Shown here piece after piece: positions 17,143-24,643 of a DNA stretch of 45,290 bases. Source of the stretch: an uncultured Clostridium sp. (lineage in GTDB: Bacteria; Bacillota; Clostridia; UBA1212; UBA1255); the NCBI GenBank assembly GCA_900543695.1, contig UQSG01000024.1:1-45290 (forward strand). The letters are read 5' to 3'. Numbering within the stretch: the stretch's first letter is position 1; each line of letters begins with the position of its first letter. The notes under the pieces are model-generated. The model was not told the DNA's origin. It was given only the letters and a program-made list of their open reading frames with translations, and searched no databases. The position numbers and the translations under genes are program-made.

Positions 17143-18618
17143 TCATGTATTTCGCTTTATCTGCATCGTAAATTGCTCCGCCGGATACGCCTTTTCCCCG
17201 GCGCCGTCCGGTCTGGTATTGTATACGCACACGGACTGTGCGCAGCAGACGATCGGTTCGTCCGCCAGAGCGCTGTAATTCTTGTAGCCGTAACGTACGG
17301 TGACGGGATCGGCCACGCGGTCGCAGGTCAGGTAAATTTGATCCGGAGCCGCCAGCTCGGGAATGGCGTCGTAAAATTCCCCATCCGGCCCTGCAAGCTC
17401 AAAGCCGGCCCGTCCCTCCAGGAGCAGTCCGCCTCCCGTGTTCGCAAACGTTACCGCTGCGCGGCCGTCCTCCTCCAGAACGGCTTTCATTGCATACGGG
17501 GACGTCCACAGTCCGTTCGGATCGCAGAACGCGCCGATCACTGCGTCCGCAAGGCGCGTTCCGACGGGTTCCTTTTCGTAAGGATGGATTCCGTCGGCGT
17601 TCAGCATATCGCCCCGGGCCGCCAGCTCGGGATACAAGCCCGTATCGAGCGTAACGCAGTAGGTAAAACGTTCCGTCAGCGTTCCCGCTTTTTTGATTTC
17701 TTCCCTGCTTTCATAATATGATTTTTCATCCGTATAACGCGGCAGCTGTACGGCGGCCCACAGGAGTCCCGGATTCTCAAACGCGGCGCGCCATCTGCCG
17801 ATCAGGCCTGCAAGCCGCGCTCCGTAATTCACGGGATCGCCTTCTCCCTGATACCATAAAACGCCGCGGACGGTCAGCCTGCGGATCGGATGGATCTGCC
17901 CGTTATACCACGCGCCGCCGACGTCCCATTCCGCAATCGGGATCCCTCCCATGCACGCGGAGACGAGTCCGACGGGCGCCTTGCGAAGCGCATAGAAGCG
18001 GCGGGCAAAAAAGTAGCCCACCGCGCTCACCTCGCGAATGGTTTCCGGCGTGATTTTACGCCAGGGGCGGCACGTTTCAAGCTCTTCCACCGGAACCTCC
18101 GAGGAAACGGGCAGCACCAGCATTTCACGGATTTCCGGATTTTCACAGGAAGCGATCAAATCCCGGTAAAGCAGCCGGTCTGAGGTCCCGTCGTAGCATT
18201 GCCCAAAGGTCCAGCCCATGTTCGACTGACCGGCGAGCACAAAAACCTCCCCAAATAAAACATTATTCAGATAGCAGCAGCTTCCGTTCTCGGAAATCAG
18301 CTCCAGCGTATACGGGCCGCCGCAGGGCTGCCCCTCAATGAAAAGCTCAAAGGCATGGTTTTCCGTCTTCCCGTAAAAGGTTTTTGCTTCCCCTCCGGCG
18401 TCGTTTTTCAGCCGGACGGCGATTCCCCCGTCGAAGGCGCATCGCCCCCACAGCCGCACCGCCAGCTCGGCCTGCAGAACGCAGCCGTCCGTAAACAGCG
18501 CGGGAAGCGTAAAATCCTCTCTGCGCTCCGCCCTCTGCGGCGGAATCCGAAAAGACGGGCGCGTCAGGATTTTTTCTCTCTGTACCAAATTTGCGGGCAT
18601 CGCATAATTCCGTTCCAA
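17143..18618 (-). CDS. Sialate O-acetylesterase-like carbohydrate esterase (SASA domain)
   Basis: 491 aa. Motifs of the SASA/SGNH esterases are plain: LAGQSNMGW (about 128-136, nucleophile Ser132), VLWYQGEGD in the middle and DGIHPYEK with the catalytic Asp/His towards the C-terminus; an N-terminal beta domain (FTLPALFTDGCVLQ) precedes them. Such enzymes remove acetyl groups from sialic acids or xylan. No signal peptide is visible, so it may act on imported oligosaccharides. The start is TTG at 18618: GGAGG lies 7 nt upstream, while the ATG at 18600 has no such site. It follows the unknown protein gene by 15 bp and shares its operon. Confidence 0.85.
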   Translation of the reverse strand: MERNYAMPANLVQREKILTRPSFRIPPQRAERREDFTLPALFTDGCVLQAELAVRLWGRCAFDGGIAVRLKNDAGGEAKTFYGKTENHAFELFIEGQPCGGPYTLELISENGSCCYLNNVLFGEVFVLAGQSNMGWTFGQCYDGTSDRLLYRDLIASCENPEIREMLVLPVSSEVPVEELETCRPWRKITPETIREVSAVGYFFARRFYALRKAPVGLVSACMGGIPIAEWDVGGAWYNGQIHPIRRLTVRGVLWYQGEGDPVNYGARLAGLIGRWRAAFENPGLLWAAVQLPRYTDEKSYYESREEIKKAGTLTERFTYCVTLDTGLYPELAARGDMLNADGIHPYEKEPVGTRLADAVIGAFCDPNGLWTSPYAMKAVLEEDGRAAVTFANTGGGLLLEGRAGFELAGPDGEFYDAIPELAAPDQIYLTCDRVADPVTVRYGYKNYSALADEPIVCCAQSVCVYNTRPDGAGEKAYPAEQFTMQIKRNT

Positions 18619-18633
18619 TTCCGGGCCTCCGTA

Positions 18634-19842
18634 TTAATCGTCCTGCTTTACAAATCTTTGAAGCGAGGCGTTATCCCGGAAATCTCTGCGCCTTTCGAAC
18701 GTCCGGCGGATCGACGCCGCGTCGCCCGTAGTAATCAGATAAGAATATTCCAGCGGCAAAAAGGATTCCAGGCACAGCGTCCGCAGCGGCGCGACATAAT
18801 TCGTCGCGCCGTCCGAAGGATCCTTCGACGCATTGTAGGAAAAGCGGCCGGCGATCAGCGTTTCGGCTCCCGGCGTATACAGCCCGATCCCGAAGCCGGA
18901 CTCCCCGGAGGTCCAGGCGCACCAGGTTTCCGTATTGCCCTCCTGAAACGTGAAATAGCAATGGCGCGACGCTCTCTTGTCTCCCCAGAAGCCAAGCTGA
19001 TCCTTCACGGCCAGAGCGTCTCCCGTCCAGGGACGCGCGCCGTCATAAAACGTAAACTGATCGAGATAGCTAAGGACATAAAAAGCGGGAAGCTCCTGAT
19101 GCGCCGGTCTGTGGCGGTACCCCGAGAAGTCTATAAAGCGGTTGTCCACGCGAATACAGTCCTCCTCGAGAAGATAGGTATTTTCCATGTAGCTCGGCGT
19201 AATCCGGTTGTTCTGCGCCCAGTCCATCGGCTGGCATTTTACCCACAGTCGGTTTGAAGAAACGCTGCAGTCGACGAGCTTGCTCCGGTTTGCATACTGA
19301 TCTCCTCCCTGAACGGGATTATAGGACCAGGTCGAACCGTTGAAAACCGCACATTTATAAGGAGAATCCACCGTTCCGTAATACGATTGCTGAATCAGGC
19401 GGCCGGCATCGCAGCGGTTCAAAAGATTTTGCAGTCCGTCGGGATTCCGTTTGTCCTCTACATGGCACAAGCCGCCGCCCCAGCCAAGATCCGCGCCGAG
19501 GCGGAAGCGCTCGTTTTCCAGATACACGACGGATTCGCTCCGCTCCGCCGGCTCCGTTGTAAGCTCCTGCAGGGAAAATCCCGCTTCTCCCGATTCGGAC
19601 GGCAGAAATTCAAGCCGGTAAATGCCGGAAGCAGAAGCGCCGCTCAGGAAGCCGTCGATATAAGAAGAAAATACCGCATTTTCCCCCGGCTCCAAAAAAA
19701 ACGTTTCACAGGCCACGCCGTCCGGTATATTGTAAAATATTTTCCCCTTGCCCGGAAGCCGGGAGGAGTATCGCAGGCTGTATTTCTGAAACGTCCCGCC
19801 GCGCGGTTCCGCAAAATCGATCGCCGTTTTTCCGTTCTCCAT
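18634..19842 (-). CDS. Uncharacterised protein of the hemicellulose locus
   Basis: 402 aa from the ATG at 19842, supported by GAGGTG 6 nt upstream; the longer open frame runs through the direct repeat and is not coding. I do not recognise a named family. Visible features are beta-rich sequence, aromatic runs (AGRLIQQSYYG, ETWCAWTSGESGFGIGLYTPG) and no signal peptide. Its position between a GH39 gene and a SASA esterase suggests a role in breakdown of an acylated plant or host glycan, perhaps as a lyase or carbohydrate-binding protein; this is inference from context only. Confidence 0.75.
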   Translation of the reverse strand: MENGKTAIDFAEPRGGTFQKYSLRYSSRLPGKGKIFYNIPDGVACETFFLEPGENAVFSSYIDGFLSGASASGIYRLEFLPSESGEAGFSLQELTTEPAERSESVVYLENERFRLGADLGWGGGLCHVEDKRNPDGLQNLLNRCDAGRLIQQSYYGTVDSPYKCAVFNGSTWSYNPVQGGDQYANRSKLVDCSVSSNRLWVKCQPMDWAQNNRITPSYMENTYLLEEDCIRVDNRFIDFSGYRHRPAHQELPAFYVLSYLDQFTFYDGARPWTGDALAVKDQLGFWGDKRASRHCYFTFQEGNTETWCAWTSGESGFGIGLYTPGAETLIAGRFSYNASKDPSDGATNYVAPLRTLCLESFLPLEYSYLITTGDAASIRRTFERRRDFRDNASLQRFVKQDD

Positions 19843-19874
19843 ACGTCGCACCTCATTGTTTTTAAAGATGGTTA

Positions 19875-19903
19875 ATCTTAACACACATGCTCCTTGCAAA
19901 CAA
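19875..19903 (-). promoter_or_regulatory. Promoter of the uncharacterised protein/SASA operon
   Basis: On the minus strand, TTGTTT (19898-19903), 17 bp, TAAGAT (19875-19880). In repeat copy 2 the matching -10 position reads TAGGAC, so only this copy keeps the promoter. Confidence 0.55.
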
Positions 19904-20000
19904 GTACGGTTTGTGCTAAGCCGGGACATAAAAATTACGCAGAAAGTCAGGAGAAGAAAAATGACGTCATTCCGTGTTGATTTCGGAAATATCGCCGGCG
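19879..20000. repeat. 122-bp direct repeat, copy 1
   Basis: Matches 21686-21807 with three differences (positions 19922, 19974, 19990) in 122 bp. It contains the divergent promoter region, the ribosome binding site and the first 13 codons of the GH39 gene. Confidence 0.95.
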
Positions 20001-20119
20001 GGGAAAACGCTTTGCTTTCCAGCTCTTTTATAAGAAGGTTCTGGCCGTGCCTTTTTGCCGAATCGTATTTCAGGAAAGGAGGCATTGCTGCTTTATGCGG
20101 AGTTTCCTGTTCTCTTTGA
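19961..20119 (+). pseudogene. Orphan duplicate of the GH39 gene start
   Basis: The ATG and first 13 codons (MTSFRVDFGNIAG) copy the start of the GH39 gene at 21768, then the frame runs into unrelated sequence and stops after 52 codons. The ribosome binding site is retained, so it may be translated, but the product has no sense as a protein. It marks the left junction of the inserted ATPase cassette. Confidence 0.7.
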
Positions 20120-20172
20120 TCATATCAAACGGCAGAATTTTGAAATGTCATAAAATAATGCGTTTATTTCTA

Positions 20173-20201
20173 TTGAAATGTCATTATTTTTATGCCATAA
20201 T
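20173..20201 (+). promoter_or_regulatory. Promoter of the DUF4143 ATPase gene
   Basis: TTGAAA (20173-20178), 17 bp, CATAAT (20196-20201). The 12-mer TTGAAATGTCAT occurs at 20140-20151 and again at 20173-20184, 33 bp apart. Confidence 0.6.
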
Positions 20202-20230
20202 TTTATTGAAAAGTTAATTGGAGGCTTGTT

Positions 20231-21583
20231 ATGCTCTATCGTAAAATCGAAGCGTTAATTGAATCGCACTTAAAATCGAGTTCTAAAAAGATTCTTTTGA
20301 TTGACGGCGCAAGGCAGGTCGGAAAAACCTACATTATCCGTTATGTGGGGCAAAGGCTGTTTGAAAACTTTATTGAGATCAACCTGGTAGAGGATTCATT
20401 AGGCAACCGCCTATTTGCAGGCACAAAAACCGTAGAGGATTTCTATCTTCAGATCAGCATGCTTGCGGGCAGTAAAATGAAGCAGAAAGAAAACACCTTG
20501 ATCTTCCTTGACGAGATTCAGGCATATCCGCACCTGCTCACACTCCTGAAATTTTTATCGCAGGACGATAAGTTTACCTTTATCGCCAGCGGCTCGCTGT
20601 TGGGCGTTACTTTGTCGCAGGCCGCCTCGATTCCGATGGGCAGTATACGGAAGGTCAGAATGTTCCCGCTGGATTTTGAAGAATTCCTCTATGCCAACGG
20701 TATGAACGAAATCGCAATTACGGCTATGCGGAAAAAGTTTAAAGGGCTGGAAGCGCTCGATAAGCCGATACATGATAAAATGATGGATCTGTTCCGCAAA
20801 TACCTGCTTGTGGGCGGACTGCCGGACGTCGTAAACTCCTATCTTGCGGAAAAGAACATTCAAGCCGTAAGGGAAATTCAAAGTGAAATCCACGAGTACT
20901 ATGCTTCAGACGCCTCCAAATACGACGAGGAGAAAAAGCTGAAGATTCGGAGAATCTATGATTTAATCCCCTCCAGCATGGAGAACAAAAAGAAGCGCGT
21001 TGTTGCGCAGAATATCGAAAACAAACGCGGTAAGACCTTCGGTGACTATCAGGATGAGTTCGAATATCTGATCAGCGCCGGAATCGCTCTGAATGTGCAG
21101 GCAATATCTAATCCGGTGTTTCCGCTCATCGAATCGACCGGAAAAAATTTGCTTAAGCTGTATCTGAACGATGTGGGGATTTTGACCGGCATTTTGTACG
21201 GGAATAATATCCGAGCCATTTTGGATGATGAAGTGAGCATCAATCTTGGCTCAGTTTATGAAACGGTTGTAGCCAGCGAGCTGATAGCACACGGCTACAA
21301 GCTATTCTACTATGACAATCGAAGCAAGGGAGAAGTGGACTATCTGATCGATGACTACGACAGTCTTTCCGCCGTTCCGATCGAAGTGAAATCCGGCAAA
21401 AATTATACCGTACACAGCGCGCTAAACGCTTTTGTACAAAACGAGGATTATCACATCCAAAAGGCATTCGTCCTCTCCAATGCGCGGGAAATCACAACAA
21501 ACGGTAAAATCACCTATCTTCCAATCTACTATATTATGTTTTTTCAAAACCCCGCTGGCGATTTGAAAAATCTGCAATTCTGA
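20231..21583 (+). CDS. AAA_14 ATPase with DUF4143 domain
   Basis: 450 aa. Walker A GARQVGKT (residues 26-33), Walker B LIFLDEIQ (about 91-98) and sensor-like FTFIASGSLLG fit AAA_14; the C-terminal DUF4143 carries GEVDYLI and PIEVKSGK, the pattern of a PD-(D/E)XK nuclease-like fold. The family is widespread and often multicopy in gut bacteria; its role is unproven. GGAGG lies 6 nt before ATG. The gene is the sole full gene between the two 122-bp repeats and looks AT-richer by eye than its neighbours, which fits acquisition as a cassette. Confidence 0.9.
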   Translation: MLYRKIEALIESHLKSSSKKILLIDGARQVGKTYIIRYVGQRLFENFIEINLVEDSLGNRLFAGTKTVEDFYLQISMLAGSKMKQKENTLIFLDEIQAYPHLLTLLKFLSQDDKFTFIASGSLLGVTLSQAASIPMGSIRKVRMFPLDFEEFLYANGMNEIAITAMRKKFKGLEALDKPIHDKMMDLFRKYLLVGGLPDVVNSYLAEKNIQAVREIQSEIHEYYASDASKYDEEKKLKIRRIYDLIPSSMENKKKRVVAQNIENKRGKTFGDYQDEFEYLISAGIALNVQAISNPVFPLIESTGKNLLKLYLNDVGILTGILYGNNIRAILDDEVSINLGSVYETVVASELIAHGYKLFYYDNRSKGEVDYLIDDYDSLSAVPIEVKSGKNYTVHSALNAFVQNEDYHIQKAFVLSNAREITTNGKITYLPIYYIMFFQNPAGDLKNLQF

Positions 21584-21685
21584 AAAGACCGCAACGTGTG
21601 ATTCTGTAAAAACGGTTGGAGGTTGTATCACGGCGGAGGCGTTTTAACCAGTCCAAGGCTCTGTGCCTTGATATGGATCAGGTCC
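21584..21685. other. Non-coding right end of the ATPase cassette
   Basis: Contains a small hairpin CAAGGC/GCCTTG (21654-21670) without a T tract. No gene is seen. It abuts repeat copy 2 directly. Confidence 0.4.
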
Positions 21686-21807
21686 TAACACACATGCTCC
21701 TTGCAAACAAGTACGGTTTGTGCTAAGCTGGGACATAAAAATTACGCAGAAAGTCAGGAGAAGAAAAATGACGTCATTCCATGTTGATTTCGGAAAAATC
21801 GCCGGCG
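21686..21807. repeat. 122-bp direct repeat, copy 2
   Basis: Near-identical to 19879-20000. Its right side continues into the intact GH39 gene, its left side joins the cassette end. Confidence 0.95.
21701..21729 (+). promoter_or_regulatory. Possible promoter of the GH39 gene
   Basis: TTGCAA (21701-21706), 17 bp, TAAGCT (21724-21729). The -10 is poor. Confidence 0.35.
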
Positions 21808-23132
21808 TGCTCAAACCGATGCACGGCGTGGGAAACGCGCCGCTGCTCGGCTGCAGCAATAAGCTGTTCCATTATCTTGGAGATGCGGGAATTCCTTACT
21901 CGCGCCTGCACGACACCGGCGGGGACTACGGCGGGGGACGCTTTGTGGATATCGCGAACATTTTCCGGAATCCCGACGCAGATCCGGAGGATCCCGCCTC
22001 CTACGACTTTGCTTTTACCGACTGGCTGATCTCGGAGCTCGAAAAGCAAAACGTAGAGCCCTTCTACAGGCTCGGCGCGTCGATCGAATGCGAGCACGCG
22101 ATCCGGGCGTATCATATTTATCCGCCGAAGGATTATCAAAAATGGGCGAAGGTCTGCGAGGGCATCATCCGGCACTACAACGAAGGCTGGGCGGACGGCT
22201 TCCGGTACGGCATCCGGTATTGGGAAATCTGGAACGAGCCGGATAACGAGCCGGAAATTTCGGACAACCCCATGTGGAAGGGCTCAAAGGAGGATTACTT
22301 CCGTCTTTACGAGGTAACGTCCAATTACCTGAAAGCGCGTTTCCCGCATCTGAAAATCGGAGGGTATGCCAGCTGCGGCTTTTACGCGATTTCCGATTCC
22401 GCATTTTCCGCCGATGCAAATTCCTCTCACAGAGTGGAATACTTTCTGGAATTTTTCCACGACTTTTTAAAATACATCACATCGCCCGAGCATAAAAGTC
22501 CTTTGGATTTTTTCTCCTGGCACAGCTATATGACGATTGAGAAAAACATTTCTTATGCACAATACGCGCGGGAAGCGCTCGACTCGTACGGCTTTACCGA
22601 AACGGAAAGCATTCTCAACGAATGGAACATGGGACCGAGCCTGCGCGGAACGCTGGAAGACGCCTCGTATATCTCCGGCATGCTCTGCGCCATGCAGGAC
22701 ACCCCGATCGACAAAATGATGTATTATGACGCGCAGGTCCATGCAAATTACGGGGGCTTGTTCGATCCGGTCCGCAAGACCGTGTTCCCTGCTTATTATG
22801 CGTTTCGTGCGTTCGATCTGCTGTACCGCCTGAAGAATCAGGCGGCCTGCTCGGCGCCCGACGGAAAAGACGTCATCGCATTGGCGGCGGTCTCAGGCGA
22901 CGGGGGAAATGGCGCGGTATTGGTGACAAATATGAATCCGGAGCCCGTTTCGGTTTCGTTTACTCTGAAGCCGTCAGAAGGCCGCCGGCTTGCCGCCGCG
23001 GAATGCCTTGCGACGGACGCAGGGCACACCTTTGCGGAAACGGCGGCGTTCCGGTTTGATCCGAAAGAGAACCGGATCGCCTGTGAGCTGCCGGAGCACA
23101 GCTTTTATCTGTTCCGTATCGCGCAGCGGTAA
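21768..23132 (+). CDS. GH39-like glycoside hydrolase (beta-xylosidase type)
   Basis: 454 aa. The acid/base motif WEIWNEPDN (Glu157) and the nucleophile motif ILNEWNMG (Glu285) are those of GH39 in clan GH-A, and HGVGNAP near the N-terminus is also typical. GH39 enzymes include beta-xylosidases and iduronidases, which remove sugars from the non-reducing end with retention. A C-terminal beta domain (about 365-454) follows. No signal peptide, hence intracellular. The start has AGGAG 7 nt upstream; the start codon lies in the perfect palindrome AATGACGTCATT. It was presumably once divergent from the uncharacterised protein/SASA operon before the cassette entered. Confidence 0.88.
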   Translation: MTSFHVDFGKIAGVLKPMHGVGNAPLLGCSNKLFHYLGDAGIPYSRLHDTGGDYGGGRFVDIANIFRNPDADPEDPASYDFAFTDWLISELEKQNVEPFYRLGASIECEHAIRAYHIYPPKDYQKWAKVCEGIIRHYNEGWADGFRYGIRYWEIWNEPDNEPEISDNPMWKGSKEDYFRLYEVTSNYLKARFPHLKIGGYASCGFYAISDSAFSADANSSHRVEYFLEFFHDFLKYITSPEHKSPLDFFSWHSYMTIEKNISYAQYAREALDSYGFTETESILNEWNMGPSLRGTLEDASYISGMLCAMQDTPIDKMMYYDAQVHANYGGLFDPVRKTVFPAYYAFRAFDLLYRLKNQAACSAPDGKDVIALAAVSGDGGNGAVLVTNMNPEPVSVSFTLKPSEGRRLAAAECLATDAGHTFAETAAFRFDPKENRIACELPEHSFYLFRIAQR

Positions 23133-23170
23133 CGCCGCGTCAGACTCTGGCAGCAGATATCTCTTAATTG

Positions 23171-24529
23171 TTACGATTTCAGGAAAAAGACGCCGGAGCC
23201 GTTCGGGCGTTCCGTGACAATTCCGCTTTCGCGCAGCGCCGCAAGCAGCGCTTCCGTCTCCGGGAGAGGGAGACCGAGCGCCTCGGAAAGCGCAGCGGCT
23301 CGCGCGCAGATCTTTTCCGTCAGATATTCTATCACCGCCGCGCCCCCGGCCTCCAGCTCTGCCGCACCCAAACGGCCCGGGGCGGTCTCCCGTTCCGCCG
23401 TCAGCGGCAGAAGCACGGTAATCCGATCCGGCTGAAACTGCTCCCGGATTTCCGGAGCCGAAAAGCCGCGGCGCCTCCAGACAGAAAAAAGGTTCTGAAT
23501 GCCGCCGCCCTCGCCCTTCCCGATGTTCATGTATTTAAAAATCCGGAAAATAATCGTGTTTCTCGGATCCGATATGCCGCCGGCATATGCGCTTTCCTTC
23601 CGGATTCGGAAGCTTCCGGGATTGGAAAACGATATATGGGCGGGCGCGCTGACGACGGAAATTCCTCCCGGCGCATAATAATCCGCGTTGATCAGGCAGT
23701 TTGCAAACGCCTCTCGGATTCCGCGTTTTACGTCCGGCTCTGCGGCAGCGGGCAAAGCGTCGATTTCCCTGCATACCGAAAAATAAAATTCCAGCAGATT
23801 GTCTTCAAAGCGGCGCTCCGTGGAGGCGCCGCTGTAAGAAAGCCGGTATTCCGGAAAATGCGAGCGAATCGTTTCCATCCGGCCGAACAGCAGAATTCCC
23901 GCTGCGGTCGGCCGCAGCTGTCCGTCCTCTGCGCATGCGGCGGCACCGGTGCGGAGCAGGAATGCCGGAGCGCCGGCATCCTCCGCTGAATTTCCGCAAG
24001 CGCGGCAGCGGGCGATCGTCTCCGCGTTCAAGGCATCCAGGGACACCTCGGAGCAGACCTGCATGTCGTGCGTCTGGATTGCCGCATCCCGCAGCATAGC
24101 CTCGATCTCATCGCTTGTACAGCGGTAGTCGCCCTCTCCGTTTCTCCGATAGGTACCGGAAAACGGATCCTGATTAATATACACAGGCCGGTCCGTGCGC
24201 AGGGCGCGGGGCACCCGGATCGATATCATGTGCTTGCCGTCGATTTCATGAAGCTGCAGATCCTCTTCCGATAAAATATTAGCGCTAACCTTTGTCCGAT
24301 CCTCCAGCAGCTCCCGGAAGCGCCGGAGCAGCTTCGCAGGATCCGGCAGATCGATGCAGCGGAGCGTTTTGTCGGGCAGCTCTTCTACGCCGAGCAGCAG
24401 GATCCCTCCCAGCGTATTGGCAAAGGCAGAATACGTTTCCCAAATGCTCTCCGGCAATCCGCCGAGCGCTTTTTTGGCCTCGATCCGGTTGTTTTCTTTA
24501 TATTTTTCAATCTCATTGAAATCAATCAT
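23171..24529 (-). CDS. AlbA_2 (Schlafen-like) ATP-binding protein
   Basis: 452 aa. The N-terminus (RIEAKKALGGLPESIWETYS then FANTLGGILLLGVEE) is a typical AlbA_2 domain, here keeping the ExK pair seen in Schlafen-type folds. The middle (about 280-385: REAFANCLINADYY, ISFSNPGSF, then GEGGGIQNLF) is a HATPase_c_4 domain, and the tail a winged helix (ALSEALGLPLPETEALLAALRE). Proteins of this shape are usually annotated as transcriptional regulators, and some act in phage defence or stress response. Divergent from the UvrD-like gene with shared promoter DNA. Confidence 0.85.
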   Translation of the reverse strand: MIDFNEIEKYKENNRIEAKKALGGLPESIWETYSAFANTLGGILLLGVEELPDKTLRCIDLPDPAKLLRRFRELLEDRTKVSANILSEEDLQLHEIDGKHMISIRVPRALRTDRPVYINQDPFSGTYRRNGEGDYRCTSDEIEAMLRDAAIQTHDMQVCSEVSLDALNAETIARCRACGNSAEDAGAPAFLLRTGAAACAEDGQLRPTAAGILLFGRMETIRSHFPEYRLSYSGASTERRFEDNLLEFYFSVCREIDALPAAAEPDVKRGIREAFANCLINADYYAPGGISVVSAPAHISFSNPGSFRIRKESAYAGGISDPRNTIIFRIFKYMNIGKGEGGGIQNLFSVWRRRGFSAPEIREQFQPDRITVLLPLTAERETAPGRLGAAELEAGGAAVIEYLTEKICARAAALSEALGLPLPETEALLAALRESGIVTERPNGSGVFFLKS

Positions 24530-24559
24530 GCCGTCATCCCCGCCTCTCTGGTTATCATA

Positions 24560-24588
24560 AGTATACGGGCAGGCGGAAAGGATTGCAA
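24560..24588 (-). promoter_or_regulatory. Promoter of the AlbA_2 gene (shares -35 with 24583-24611)
   Basis: On the minus strand, TTGCAA (24583-24588), 17 bp, TATACT (24560-24565). Confidence 0.65.
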
Positions 24589-24611
24589 ACCAATTTTACC
24601 GCGTGTATAAT
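24583..24611 (+). promoter_or_regulatory. Promoter of the UvrD-like gene (shares -35 with 24560-24588)
   Basis: TTGCAA (24583-24588), 17 bp, perfect TATAAT (24606-24611). TTGCAA is its own reverse complement, so the same six bases serve both directions. Confidence 0.75.
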
Positions 24612-24643
24612 AAAAATATAAAACAGAAACGGAGAAAACAGGC

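Noticed and set aside
18355..19257. 300-codon plus-strand open frame across the SASA and uncharacterised protein genes
   Set aside because: Spans two real genes on the other strand and has an Arg-rich, motif-free translation.
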